Positions 17,656 through 26,943 of a stretch of DNA of 64,000 bases are shown piece by piece. The stretch lies in assembly GCF_039523615.1 (NCBI RefSeq), contig NZ_BAAAFQ010000004.1, positions 806,001 through 870,000 of the forward strand. The letters are read 5' to 3'. The notes beneath the pieces are model-generated. The model saw nothing but the letters and a program-made list of their open reading frames with translations. It had not been told where the DNA came from and ran no database searches. This DNA comes from Psychrosphaera haliotis (GTDB taxonomy: Bacteria; Pseudomonadota; Gammaproteobacteria; Enterobacterales; Alteromonadaceae). A program made the translations under genes and the position numbers. Position 1 is the first letter of the stretch. Each line of letters opens with the position of its first letter.

Positions 17656-19668
17656 ATGCGTTTAAACCCCGAACAAGACTCTGCTGTTAAATATGTGAAC
17701 GGACCGTGCTTAGTATTAGCCGGTGCTGGTTCGGGTAAAACTCGTGTCATTATCAATAAAATTACTCACCTCATTGAGCAGCATGGTTATAGTGCAAAAC
17801 ACATTGCTGCCGTTACGTTTACCAATAAAGCCGCAAAAGAAATGCGTGAGCGAATCGCCTCTTCAATGGATAAGAGTAAGATAAAAGGCTTAAGAATTTC
17901 GACGTTCCATACTTTAGGTTTAGACGTCATCAAAAAAGAAATAAAAACTCTTGGTTTTAAGCAAAATTTCTCGTTATTTGACGACCAAGACTGCTTTTCA
18001 TTATTAAAAGAACTCACAGAGCCAGAGTTAAAAGAAGACAAAGAAAGTATTTACCAGCTGATCAATCGCATTTCCAGTTGGAAAAACGATCTTATATTGC
18101 CTAAACAGGCCATGGCCGAAGCAACGGACTCAGAAAACGCGCTTTATAGTGAACTTTACATGCGCTATCAAAATCAATTAAGAGCGTACAACGCGTTAGA
18201 CTTTGATGATTTGATTCTAATCCCTACCCTGTTATTCAAAAACAACGATGAAGTAAGAGCAAGGTGGCAAGATAAAATACGCTATTTACTGGTTGATGAA
18301 TATCAAGATACCAATACCAGCCAGTACGAATTGGTAAAGTCTTTGGTTGGTAAGCGTGCCCACTTCACTGTAGTTGGAGACGACGATCAGTCTATATATT
18401 CTTGGCGTGGCGCAAGACCTCAAAACTTGGTTCTTTTAAGCAAAGACTTTCCAAATTTAAACTTGATCAAACTAGAACAGAATTACCGTTCCGTTGGTTG
18501 TGTATTGCACGCGGCAAACGTGCTAATTGATAAAAACCCCCACGTGTTTGATAAAAAGTTGAAAACCAATATGGAATACGGCGAGCCAATTCGCATTATT
18601 CAAACTAAAAACGAAGACAATGAAGCAGAACGCGTTATTGCTGAAATCATTGGCCACCGTTTTACCAATAAAACAAATTATGGCGATTACGCTATTTTGT
18701 ATCGTGGTAATCACCAAGCACGTATTTTTGAGAAAATGCTTACCTCTAACCGAATTCCCTACAAAATTAGTGGCGGTACGAGCTTTTTTTCTAGAGCCGA
18801 AATTAAAGACATCATGGCTTACTTGCGCCTGTTAGTTAACCAAGATGATGACAATGCCTTTTTACGGATCATTAATACGCCGCGTCGCCAAATTGGCCCA
18901 GCAACATTAGAAAAACTGGGATTACTCTCAAACGACAGACATTGCAGTTTATTTGAAGCGGCCTTTGATAATGCCTTTTTAGGTATGATTAATGGACCAT
19001 CAAAAAGTGCGATTCAGTATTTCACTCGCTGGTTTGTTGAATTGAGTGACCAGGTTTTGCGTAGCGACCCAAAAGAAGCAGTTAAAGATCTTATGAAAGG
19101 CATTCATTACGAAGACTGGTTGTTTGAAACTAGCTCGTCGCCTAAAGCTGCTGAAATGCGCATGAAAAATGTGAGTGAACTGTATAGTTGGGTAACACAA
19201 ATGCTCGACGGTGATGACGAACACGAGCCACTTACTTTAGCGGAAGTTGTGAGCAAACTGACACTTCGCGACATGATGGAACGCAACGAAGAAGAAGAGG
19301 CAAACAATCAAGTTCAGCTTATGACTATGCATGCCTCCAAAGGTTTGGAATATCCATACGTATTTATGGTGGGCATGGAAGAAGGTTTGTTGCCACATCA
19401 GTCAAGCATTGATGAAGACAATATAGAGGAAGAACGTCGACTGGCTTACGTTGGAATAACCCGCGCACAACAACGCTTATTTTTAACCTATGCAAAAGAG
19501 CGTAGACAGTATGGCGAAACAATAATGACGGAGCCGTCTCGATTTATTGAAGAGCTTGATCAAAAAGATCTTCGCTGGGAGAAACTAGGCCAAGTAGTTC
19601 CAGAAGCTGTAAGAAAAGAAAAGAATAAAGCGAACATTGCCAACCTTAGGGCTCTACTTAAAAAGTAA
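17656..19668 (+). CDS. rep: ATP-dependent DNA helicase Rep
   Basis: 670 residues from the ATG at 17656 (MRLNPEQDSAVKYVNGPCLVLAGAGSGKT, the usual Rep N-terminus). A GTG four codons earlier is possible, but AAGG at 17641 fits the ATG. UvrD/Rep superfamily motifs: Walker A AGAGSGKT (about 22), Ia AVTFTNKAAKEM, II LLVDEYQDTN (about 215), III VGDDDQSIYSWRGA, V MTMHASKGLEYPYVF and VI RLAYVGITRAQ. Rep is a 3'-5' helicase that helps forks pass protein roadblocks. Confidence 0.96.
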   Translation: MRLNPEQDSAVKYVNGPCLVLAGAGSGKTRVIINKITHLIEQHGYSAKHIAAVTFTNKAAKEMRERIASSMDKSKIKGLRISTFHTLGLDVIKKEIKTLGFKQNFSLFDDQDCFSLLKELTEPELKEDKESIYQLINRISSWKNDLILPKQAMAEATDSENALYSELYMRYQNQLRAYNALDFDDLILIPTLLFKNNDEVRARWQDKIRYLLVDEYQDTNTSQYELVKSLVGKRAHFTVVGDDDQSIYSWRGARPQNLVLLSKDFPNLNLIKLEQNYRSVGCVLHAANVLIDKNPHVFDKKLKTNMEYGEPIRIIQTKNEDNEAERVIAEIIGHRFTNKTNYGDYAILYRGNHQARIFEKMLTSNRIPYKISGGTSFFSRAEIKDIMAYLRLLVNQDDDNAFLRIINTPRRQIGPATLEKLGLLSNDRHCSLFEAAFDNAFLGMINGPSKSAIQYFTRWFVELSDQVLRSDPKEAVKDLMKGIHYEDWLFETSSSPKAAEMRMKNVSELYSWVTQMLDGDDEHEPLTLAEVVSKLTLRDMMERNEEEEANNQVQLMTMHASKGLEYPYVFMVGMEEGLLPHQSSIDEDNIEEERRLAYVGITRAQQRLFLTYAKERRQYGETIMTEPSRFIEELDQKDLRWEKLGQVVPEAVRKEKNKANIANLRALLKK

Positions 19669-19732
19669 TCTCATTCACTGGTGCGATTAAAATACATATT
19701 CCACCCTGCACTGACTTAAGTGCAGACACAAA

Positions 19733-19756
19733 AAAGGCTCCTATATAGGAGCCTTT
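19733..19756. terminator. Bidirectional terminator between rep and the cytochrome c5 gene
   Basis: Perfect palindrome AAAGGCTCCTATATAGGAGCCTTT with A/T flanks serves both convergent genes. A second dyad TGCACT...AGTGCA lies just before it at about 19707-19724. Confidence 0.8.
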
Positions 19757-19809
19757 AATCAAATAATTTAACAGCGAGTTATTAATAACTCATCAGTAAA
19801 GTTTATTTG

Positions 19810-20205
19810 TTATTTAGAGCCATCAACCATATAGGTGATTGCTAACTTTATTTCATCGTCTGAACACGCAACACAACCACCTTTAGCAGGCATTGCATTA
19901 AAACCGTTGATAGCGTGTTTTGCTAATACTTCCATACCTTGAGCAACACGAGGTGACCATGCGCCAGCGTCACCCATTTTAGGCGCGCCCATAATACCTG
20001 CACCATGACATGCAGCACATGCACTTTGATAAACCTGTTCGCCTGAACGAGGGCCACTTGGTTTAGCAGCAACAGGTTCCGCACCTGCAATATATACTTG
20101 GCCAACCGGCATAAGACGTTTTTCAATTTCAGTTTTTTTATCAGTTGACGCGTTTGCTGTCATTACTGCAAATACTGTCACTATGGTCAAAAGCATTTTG
20201 ATCAT
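19810..20205 (-). CDS. Cytochrome c5-type monohaem periplasmic protein
   Basis: 131 residues with a signal peptide (cleavage after ...MTANA). One haem site, CAACH at about residue 70, lies in VYQSACAACHGAGIMGAPKMGD. The second Cys pair GGCVAC (about 109) and the axial-Met context NAMPAKGGC are the cytochrome c5 pattern. These proteins shuttle electrons in the periplasm. It is transcribed alone and convergent with rep. Confidence 0.88.
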   Translation of the reverse strand: MIKMLLTIVTVFAVMTANASTDKKTEIEKRLMPVGQVYIAGAEPVAAKPSGPRSGEQVYQSACAACHGAGIMGAPKMGDAGAWSPRVAQGMEVLAKHAINGFNAMPAKGGCVACSDDEIKLAITYMVDGSK

Positions 20206-20630
20206 TTTTAATTCACCTTCTTGGGATAGAATTTTATACTATGCACATTCTACCTATTGATTAAGCCCTTGCAATATATAACCTTAGTAAATCACTATAA
20301 ATTTTAGATAGAATTCAAATTTAACATTAAAAATATAGCAGTGATCTTTCTATTTGTACTAAAATGATCGCACTAGTTTGCATGCAGCCTAAGTAAATTA
20401 GGGCACTATGTGAACAATAAGAAAGGATCCTAAAAAAAGATCAGTTTTTTTCTTAAATTTACTGGATCAATTTAATATTCGCGTGTAAATTAACAATCCG
20501 CTCGAAGTTGATCGATTTTGAGCTTTCTGAATGCCTTCTATTTTTCTCTGGTATTCGCTGTAGAACAATAATAATAAAAAGCGGAACACTGCATAGTTTT
20601 TCAAGATAATGTTCCTGTTGGCCAATAAGT
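20206..20630. other. AT-rich intergenic half upstream of polA, no gene seen
   Basis: No credible ORF; the ~60-70 codon frames on the minus strand lack ribosome sites and known motifs. Four GATC sites lie at 20426, 20439, 20465 and 20510. GATCAGTTTTTTT at 20439-20451 differs by one base from the oriC 13-mer consensus GATCTnTTnTTTT. The DnaA boxes listed next follow to the right. Confidence 0.5.
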
Positions 20631-20805
20631 TTATTAACAAACTGTTTGCCAAGGCTTATTGTACTTATCAACTAAGTTATCCACAGGAAGTGATAGTTAT
20701 TAACACTTGCTGACTTTCTGCACACCTCATATATATGGCGACTTTGCAATCTTTATGGCATTCTTATTCACCTATTTATCCAAAGCGACTCGGAAATAAT
20801 CCACA
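20631..20805. promoter_or_regulatory. DnaA-box cluster in the polA promoter region
   Basis: One perfect DnaA box TTATCCACA lies at 20677-20685. Near-boxes surround it, all in the same direction: TTATTAACA (20631 and 20697), TTATCAACT (20665), TTATTCACC (20764), TTATCCAAA (20776) and TAATCCACA (20797). The last overlaps the ribosome site and start of polA. DnaA control of polA has been reported in E. coli, so a regulatory role is the simplest reading. Confidence 0.6.
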
Positions 20806-23624
20806 TGACAAAACAAGACTTATCATCAGCTTATAAGCCTCTGGTATTAGTTGACGGCTCTTCGTACTTATTTCGTGCCTATCACTCTCCACCGCACCTT
20901 ACCAATTCAAGAGGCGAAGCCACTGGCGCCATCTACGGCGTAGTTAACATGCTTAAAAGTCTTGTGAAGCAATATTCACCTGAAAGAATGATCGTGATCT
21001 TTGATGCCAAAGGCCCAACTTTCAGAAATGAAATGTACAGTGAATACAAAGCTAACCGACCTCCTATGCCAGATGACTTACGTTATCAAATAGAACCTTT
21101 ACACAAAATCATTAAAGCGATGGGCTTACCATTAATCGCTATTGAAGGCGTTGAAGCTGATGATGTAATTGGCACGATAGCGGATGAGCAATCAAAAAAA
21201 GGCAATGACGTTTTAATTAGTACTGGCGATAAAGATATGGCCCAGTTGGTTAACCCTCATGTCACATTGATCAATACCATGACAAATACAGTTATGGATC
21301 CCGATGGCGTGGTAGGTAAATTTGGAATTCCGCCAGAGTTAATAATTGATTACTTAGCTTTAATGGGCGACAAAGTAGATAACATTCCTGGCGTACCTGG
21401 TGTTGGTGAAAAAACAGCGGTGGCATTAATTCAAGGTTTGGGCAGCATAAAATCTATTTATGAAAATCTTGATAAAGTAGCAGGTCTTGGCTTCCGTGGT
21501 TCAAAAACCATGTCTAAAAAGCTTGAAGAACATAAAGACCAGTTATTACTTTCGTACGAATTAGCCACGATTAAACTAGACGTAGAGCACGGTATTAGTG
21601 ACGAACTAATGCATTTAGAACAGCCTAATAAAGAGCAACTTGCTGAGCTATTTAAAGAGTGTGAATTTAAACGTTGGTTAAAAGAAATTTTATCCGGTGA
21701 CGATGCACCAAAAGCGTCAGCACCTACTAAAGGCAAACCTACAAGCCAAGCTGAATCGACTGAAACTGAAGAGTCAGAACCGGTTGCTTCAATTACGGTT
21801 GATCATAGCCAATACAAAACTTTGTTTACTATGGACGAATGGCAACAAAGCCTAACCGAAATAAAAGAAGCGGGTTTAATTGCTTTTGATACCGAAACAA
21901 CATCGCTTGATTATATGGAAGCACAGCTTGTTGGGTTTTCATTTGCTTATGAATTAAATGGAAAAATTCAAGCGGCTTACGTGCCTTTAGCACATGATTA
22001 TGAAGATGCACCTGAGCAAATTTCACTAGAAGACATTTCTGCGAGCTTATCAGAGATGTTAGCTGATAAAACCATTAGCAAAGTAGGTCAGAACTTAAAG
22101 TACGACATTAATGTGTTAGCGAAATACAATATGGTTATCAACGGTATTGTTGGCGATACTATGTTGCAGTCTTATGTTTTTAACAGTACCTCTACTCGAC
22201 ACGATATGGATAGCTTAGCGCTTAAATATTTGGGTCATAAATGTATTTCATTTGAAGAGATTGCAGGTAAAGGCGCAAAACAAATCACCTTTAATAAGGT
22301 TCCGTTGGAGCAAGCTTCGCCTTACGCTTCTGAAGATGCAGACATTACGTTACGTTTGTACCAATACTTTACAGAACAACTTAGAAAAGAGCCGAAACTA
22401 AACTCTATATTTAGTGATATTGAATTGCCACTGATGCCTATTTTGTCAAAAGTAGAACAAAACGGTGTGCTTATTAATGCCGACCACCTTCACGACTTAA
22501 GTGCAGAGTTTGCTGGCAAGCTTCAATCATTGGAGCAACAGGCTCATGAAGTTGCTGGCGAAGTATTTAATTTGGGCTCTCCAAAGCAACTACAAGAAAT
22601 CTTATTTAACAAATTAGAACTTCCAGTTATTAAGAAAACACCAAAAGGTGCGCCTTCTACTGCAGAAGATGTGCTTCAAGAGCTGGCCCATAAATATGAA
22701 TTGCCAAAACTCATTATTGAGTATCGTGGTTTAAGTAAGTTGAAGTCCACTTACACAGATAAACTACCAACAATGATTAAGTCTGCAACTGGTCGCGTGC
22801 ATACGTCTTACCATCAAGCCGTTGCGGCCACTGGTAGATTAAGCTCAACGGACCCAAATTTACAAAACATTCCAATTCGAAATGAGAATGGCCGTCGAAT
22901 TCGCCAAGCTTTTATCGCGCCTGAAGGTAAAAAGATTGTTGCGATTGATTATTCTCAAATTGAATTGAGGATCATGGCACATTTAAGTGGCGATAAAGCC
23001 TTGCTTGACGCATTTGCAAACAATTTAGATATCCATAAAACAACAGCGTCTGAAGTATTTGCGACACCATTTGAAGAAGTCACTACGGAGCAACGCCGAG
23101 CTGCTAAAGCCGTTAACTTTGGGCTTATTTACGGTATGTCTGCATTTGGTTTAGCAAATCAGTTAGATATTGCCAGAGGACAAGCTCAAGATTACATCAA
23201 TAAATACTTTGAACGTTTTCCTGGTGTAATGGAATACATGGAGACCACCAGACAAAACGCGTTAAGCAATGGCTATGTTGAAACCGTATTTGGTCGCAGA
23301 CTGTATCTACCTGACATTAGTGCTAGAAACAATATGCGCAAAAAGGCCGCTGAACGCGCAGCTATTAATGCGCCAATGCAAGGAACGGCTGCCGACGTAA
23401 TTAAAAGAGCAATGATGGCGGTTGATAAATGGATTGTTGAAAATGCTGCAGATGACGTAACTATGGTTATGCAGGTGCACGATGAACTCGTTTTTGAAAT
23501 TAGCGCAGACAAATTAGATTCAATATTGCCTCACTTAATAAGTGAAATGGAAAATGCTGCGGATTTAGACGTGCCACTCACTGCTGAAGCAGATCAAGGT
23601 GACAATTGGGACGAGGCACATTAG
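20805..23624 (+). CDS. polA: DNA polymerase I
   Basis: 939 residues, full length. The 5'-nuclease domain (1-290) carries LVLVDGSSYLFRAYH, VIFDAKGPTFRNEMY and GDKDMAQLV. The 3'-5' proofreading domain (about 345-520) keeps AFDTETTSLDYM and YASEDADITL. The polymerase domain has motif A VAIDYSQIELRIMAHLSGD (about 710), motif B RRAAKAVNFGLIYGMSAFGL (about 765) and motif C MQVHDELVFEI. All three activities look intact. The order polA-engB matches E. coli. Confidence 0.98.
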   Translation: MTKQDLSSAYKPLVLVDGSSYLFRAYHSPPHLTNSRGEATGAIYGVVNMLKSLVKQYSPERMIVIFDAKGPTFRNEMYSEYKANRPPMPDDLRYQIEPLHKIIKAMGLPLIAIEGVEADDVIGTIADEQSKKGNDVLISTGDKDMAQLVNPHVTLINTMTNTVMDPDGVVGKFGIPPELIIDYLALMGDKVDNIPGVPGVGEKTAVALIQGLGSIKSIYENLDKVAGLGFRGSKTMSKKLEEHKDQLLLSYELATIKLDVEHGISDELMHLEQPNKEQLAELFKECEFKRWLKEILSGDDAPKASAPTKGKPTSQAESTETEESEPVASITVDHSQYKTLFTMDEWQQSLTEIKEAGLIAFDTETTSLDYMEAQLVGFSFAYELNGKIQAAYVPLAHDYEDAPEQISLEDISASLSEMLADKTISKVGQNLKYDINVLAKYNMVINGIVGDTMLQSYVFNSTSTRHDMDSLALKYLGHKCISFEEIAGKGAKQITFNKVPLEQASPYASEDADITLRLYQYFTEQLRKEPKLNSIFSDIELPLMPILSKVEQNGVLINADHLHDLSAEFAGKLQSLEQQAHEVAGEVFNLGSPKQLQEILFNKLELPVIKKTPKGAPSTAEDVLQELAHKYELPKLIIEYRGLSKLKSTYTDKLPTMIKSATGRVHTSYHQAVAATGRLSSTDPNLQNIPIRNENGRRIRQAFIAPEGKKIVAIDYSQIELRIMAHLSGDKALLDAFANNLDIHKTTASEVFATPFEEVTTEQRRAAKAVNFGLIYGMSAFGLANQLDIARGQAQDYINKYFERFPGVMEYMETTRQNALSNGYVETVFGRRLYLPDISARNNMRKKAAERAAINAPMQGTAADVIKRAMMAVDKWIVENAADDVTMVMQVHDELVFEISADKLDSILPHLISEMENAADLDVPLTAEADQGDNWDEAH

Positions 23625-23634
23625 TTAATTGCAT

Positions 23635-23674
23635 AAAAAAGCGTGAAAGGTATTTAAACCATTCACGCTTTTTT
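23635..23674 (+). terminator. polA terminator
   Basis: AAAAGCGTGAA ... TTCACGCTTTTTT: an 11-pair stem with T tail, 11 bases after the polA stop. Confidence 0.85.
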
Positions 23675-23942
23675 GTCATTTAAACTGTAATTAATTTACA
23701 AAAACGTAAATCCACTTTCAAATATTGGTGCTCAATAGGTAAACTCGGCTATAAATATTAATATTTGTTAAACAAGCCGCTAATTATTACTTCCGCTACA
23801 AAAAGCTAACTCTCTGTTTGCATTAACTTTTGTACACTATTTAAACAACACCCTTGCAAAGCCTTATTATATATAACTAAAAAACTTTTAAAAAAATTAG
23901 AGTATATACTTTACTTTCGAATCTGAATGGTTATTATAGTTA

Positions 23943-24037
23943 TGTCTCTCGAATGAGTTGACCCTGTTGATATTTGACATTTAATAGCCTCTCCCCTTTC
24001 GCTATGACCGATGCTCTTTGAGCGTCGGTTTTTTTTT
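23943..24037 (+). ncRNA. Candidate small RNA between polA and engB (position of Spot 42)
   Basis: A strong terminator closes the unit: ACCGATGCT-ctttg-AGCGTCGGT (24007-24029) followed by T to 24037. No CDS precedes it, and polA already has its own terminator. A second small hairpin ATAGC/GCTAT (23984-24005) exposes a 12-base C/U-rich loop, ctctcccctttc, which could pair with Shine-Dalgarno sequences. Two promoter options exist: TATAGT at about 23933 gives roughly 95 nt; TTGACC-16-TTTAAT (23958-23985) gives about 45 nt and would cut off the first hairpin. In E. coli this gap holds Spot 42, but I see no clear sequence match to it. Confidence 0.4.
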
Positions 24038-24053
24038 GCCGTAAATTAGTTAC

Positions 24054-24077
24054 AAAAAAAGAGCGTTTCCGCTCTTT
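24054..24077 (-). terminator. engB terminator
   Basis: On the minus strand AAAGAGCG-gaaa-CGCTCTTT is followed by T7. Confidence 0.8.
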
Positions 24078-24112
24078 CTTTAAAATCACTGCATATTAAA
24101 ACTAATTTTAAA

Positions 24113-24853
24113 TTAGTCCGCTTTTGGCGTGTCTTGGTCTGGCTCACTAGCTGCAGATTGATCTGAAACTTCAATTGCATCCGCAGTTGTTTGATCATTG
24201 GCTGCTTCGCCTTCAATTTCGCCAGCTTGAGGCTCAACAAGTTCAGCTGCATTTAACCACTTATCCAACATACGAGATAACTGCACAATGCCTTGCTTTT
24301 TCAGCGATGAAAATAGCTCAACAGTCACATCGCCCTGGAAGGCTAAAGAAGCTTCACGAATTTTTAATAATTCTGCTTTTTGTTTACCTGACTTATATTT
24401 ATCAGCCTTAGTTAACAAGACTAATATTGGTAGCCCTACTTCTACTGCCCAATAAATAAGGTTCTGATCCAGCTCCTTCATTGGGTGACGAATATCCATT
24501 AAAACTACAAGACCCTTAAGGCACTCACGCTTTTCAAGGTATTCATTTAATGACTTTTGCCATTTAAGTTTCATTTGCAATGGTACTTTTGCAAAACCAT
24601 ATCCTGGTAAATCAATTAAACGACGGTCTTCTTCCTCAAGATTAAACACGTTGATTAACTGAGTACGACCTGGTGTTTTACTCGTTCTTGCTAAACCAGT
24701 TTGTTGCGTTAATGTATTTAACGAACTAGATTTACCTGCATTGGATCTTCCAGCGAACGCAACTTCATAACCAGTATCTGGTGGAAGGCGACGAATGTCT
24801 GGTGCAGACGTAAAAAATGAAGCTTTTCTGTAATTAATAATCGATTTTGACAC
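24113..24853 (-). CDS. engB: Ribosome-biogenesis GTPase EngB (YihA)
   Basis: 246 residues from a GTG at 24853 (VSKSIINYRKASFFTSAPDIRRLP). This start is preferred because GAGAGG lies just upstream and the family begins here; an ATG 26 codons earlier adds an unconserved stretch. G motifs: G1 AGRSNAGKSS, G3 DLPGYGFA, G4 LTKADK and the family's TPGRTQLINVF. EngB acts in assembly of the large ribosomal subunit. The last ~45 residues form an acidic Ala/Glu/Asp-rich extension beyond the usual ~200-residue core. Confidence 0.95.
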   Translation of the reverse strand: MSKSIINYRKASFFTSAPDIRRLPPDTGYEVAFAGRSNAGKSSSLNTLTQQTGLARTSKTPGRTQLINVFNLEEEDRRLIDLPGYGFAKVPLQMKLKWQKSLNEYLEKRECLKGLVVLMDIRHPMKELDQNLIYWAVEVGLPILVLLTKADKYKSGKQKAELLKIREASLAFQGDVTVELFSSLKKQGIVQLSRMLDKWLNAAELVEPQAGEIEGEAANDQTTADAIEVSDQSAASEPDQDTPKAD

Positions 24854-25030
24854 GGATAATCCTCTCGCTGTGAAACTGAACGTTAGAAATTCAACAACTT
24901 GTATCAAATATAACGTCGAAGAATCTTTCACATTGTGGCATTTGGTGTAGAATATGGCTAATTATACTCTTTGCGTGAACTGCTTCATAGCCAAAGGATT
25001 TAGAATAACTTAAATAATAGAGATACTAAT

Positions 25031-25657
25031 ATGAGAAATATTGCATTATCACTTACTATGCTATTCGGACTCATCGGTTCAGCTCAAGCTACAGACGGCG
25101 ATGTTGAAGCAGGTAAAACTAAATCAGCAACCTGCGCAGCTTGTCATGGCCCTGATGGGAACGCCACTATTGCCATGTACCCAAAAATTGCAGGCCAGCA
25201 CGCTGGTTATATATATAAGCAATTAAAAGAATTTAAACTTGCTATGGAAACAGGTGGTAAAGAAGGCCGTATGAACGCCGTTATGGGCGGTATGGTTATG
25301 CCTCTTTCTGATCAAGACATGAAAGACTTGTCTGCCTATTTTGCTTCGCAAACGATGACAGCAGGTTCAACTCCGGAAGACGTAATTCCGGCTGGACAAG
25401 CGTTATATCGCGGCGGTGATATGGAACGTGGTATTCCAGCATGTCAGGCATGTCATGGGCCAAGAGGCGTTGGTCAAAGCTTAGCTGGTTTCCCAAAAGT
25501 TTCTTTCCAGCACCCAGAGTATATCAAATCTCAACTTGAACTTTTCCGTTCAGGTGAACGTGCCAACGACATGAATGGCATGATGCAAGACATTGCAGTG
25601 AAACTTACAGACAAAGAAATCGACATTATCTCCAAGTATATGGCTGGTCTTCACTAG
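25031..25657 (+). CDS. Cytochrome c4, dihaem periplasmic electron carrier
   Basis: 208 residues with a signal peptide (MRNIALSLTMLFGLIGSAQA). Two homologous haem domains are visible: CAACHGPDGN near residue 36 and CQACHGPRG near residue 138. Each is followed by KIAGQHAGYIYKQLKEF or KVSFQHPEYIKSQLELF and an axial-Met segment (MNAVMGGMVMPL; MNGMMQ). This two-fold layout is cytochrome c4, which feeds terminal oxidases. Divergent from engB, a conserved pairing in gammaproteobacteria. Confidence 0.95.
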   Translation: MRNIALSLTMLFGLIGSAQATDGDVEAGKTKSATCAACHGPDGNATIAMYPKIAGQHAGYIYKQLKEFKLAMETGGKEGRMNAVMGGMVMPLSDQDMKDLSAYFASQTMTAGSTPEDVIPAGQALYRGGDMERGIPACQACHGPRGVGQSLAGFPKVSFQHPEYIKSQLELFRSGERANDMNGMMQDIAVKLTDKEIDIISKYMAGLH

Positions 25658-25670
25658 TCTTTTACTGTTA

Positions 25671-25697
25671 AAAAAGCACCTACGGGTGCTTTTTTTA
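25671..25697 (+). terminator. Cytochrome c4 terminator
   Basis: AAAAAGCACC-tacg-GGTGCTTTTTTT, directly after the stop. Confidence 0.85.
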
Positions 25698-25985
25698 TGT
25701 CTTTGATATCCAAACCCTGTTTTAAATCACCTTTTTAGTAAGGTTTTGCCTGATCTAAATAAAGGTTTTTGCCGTAATAACCTAGTTAAACATTCCTTCT
25801 TATAAGAAAATCCCTATAAAATTGTAAGACATTGACCATTCTTTCTATAAGCTATTTCTTAAATATACAACCGTATATTTACTAAGTTATTGTTTAATAA
25901 AGAGTTCACTTTTTAACCACTATACATATGTAAAAAAATGTTAATTAATGCTTGAGTAATCGATCAGGTCAGGTAAATTATACCC

Positions 25986-26287
25986 CGTTGCCACGTAACG
26001 GATAACAAAACGGATTAGCCCCAAGGAAGTGGGAGTGGTAGTAGTATTATTAGAATTGCCCAGTTGGCAAACACGGATGAACCAAAAAAGTACCAGTGAA
26101 GGTCAATAAAAATATAAATACATACATGGAATGTTAAATAAAAAAAATACGGATAATTAGCATTAGTGACAAGACAAGGTGTCGTGCGTTCGGAAGGATT
26201 TCGAAATAAAATAGGAGAAGTGTCAGATTTTTATTTGAACACTTGCTAGAATTAGAGGCGATAGCGGTCACACTGTCGCCTTTTTTA
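25986..26287 (+). ncRNA. csrC: CsrB/CsrC-type small RNA that sequesters CsrA
   Basis: About 300 bases with no CDS but ten GGA motifs, several as ACGGAU or AGGA (for example at 25999, 26011, 26025, 26073, 26149 and 26191-26197). The segment ACACGGATGA at 26071 matches the CsrA consensus ACANGGANGU at nine of ten positions. It ends in a terminator GGCGATAG...CTGTCGCC followed by T6, very like the E. coli CsrC terminator. Position between engB and yihI is also that of E. coli csrC. Possible promoter TTGAGT-16-TAAATT at 25952-25979. A TGTAAG half-site (25823) could be part of a GacA/UvrY box, but its partner is not visible. CsrB/C RNAs titrate the translational regulator CsrA. Confidence 0.72.
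26256..26287 (+). terminator. Terminator of the CsrC-like RNA
   Basis: Eight-pair stem GGCGATAG/CTGTCGCC (one G-T pair) followed by TTTTTTATT. Confidence 0.85.
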
Positions 26288-26364
26288 TTGCCTAAAATTT
26301 GGCAAGTCAGTAGAATCCGCAATCCAAACTTCTTTCATCTATTTATCCTTAACGTGGGGACTCC

Positions 26365-26937
26365 ATGACTCGTCAAAAAAAGAGCAGAAAAATCGGTAGC
26401 ATTGGCACCAGAAAACAAGAATCTCGTCCTGCTGATACTAAGCAACCACGCCGCAGCAAGAAGCCTAAAGGCCAACCGTCTGGCAACAGAAATAGCCTTA
26501 TTGAGGAAAACGTTGTAAGCACTCCTCAAAATCAAGACAAAAACACGAATCCAAAATTGGGCAGTAAAAAACCAATCAGTTTATTGCCACAAGATAAGCC
26601 GACAGTAAAAGAGCCTAAAAAGATTGATCATTCAAAGTCGAAACCTTCTGCTAAGTTAACAAAAGCAGAACCTGAAGAATTAACTCCGCAACAAGAGTTA
26701 AACAACATTGAAGCGGATGAGCGCTTAATTGCTCTTGTAGAGCGAGTTCAAGACGGTGAGTTGTTATCAGGAAAAGAAGCCAAATACTTTAACAAGCAGA
26801 TGGAAAGACTAGACGAGCTACTTGAAATCCTAGGCATTGACCCAGATTCAGATGAAGAAGAGGAAAATAATGAGCTTGATGCTCTAGAAAACCTTGGCGC
26901 TTCTGAGTGGGACGACTTATTAAAAGACGAGAAATAA
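26365..26937 (+). CDS. yihI: YihI, Der GTPase-activating protein
   Basis: 190 residues. The N-terminal third is very basic and low-complexity (MTRQKKSRKIGSIGTRKQ, PRRSKKPKGQPSGNRNS). The C-terminal part is acidic and conserved: LTPQQELNNIEADERLIALVERVQDGE, KYFNKQMERLDELLEILG and DEEEENNELDALENL. This bipolar pattern is YihI, which stimulates the GTPase Der (EngA) in ribosome assembly. Its place after the CsrC-like RNA matches E. coli. Confidence 0.92.
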   Translation: MTRQKKSRKIGSIGTRKQESRPADTKQPRRSKKPKGQPSGNRNSLIEENVVSTPQNQDKNTNPKLGSKKPISLLPQDKPTVKEPKKIDHSKSKPSAKLTKAEPEELTPQQELNNIEADERLIALVERVQDGELLSGKEAKYFNKQMERLDELLEILGIDPDSDEEEENNELDALENLGASEWDDLLKDEK

Positions 26938-26943
26938 TTAACT

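Noticed and set aside
20459..20671. Minus-strand ORFs of 61-70 codons upstream of polA
   Set aside because: No ribosome site, no recognisable motif, AT-rich composition and overlap with the DnaA-box region.
23900..24040. Direct annotation as Spot 42 (spf)
   Set aside because: Location fits but no convincing primary-sequence similarity could be seen, so only a candidate RNA is reported.
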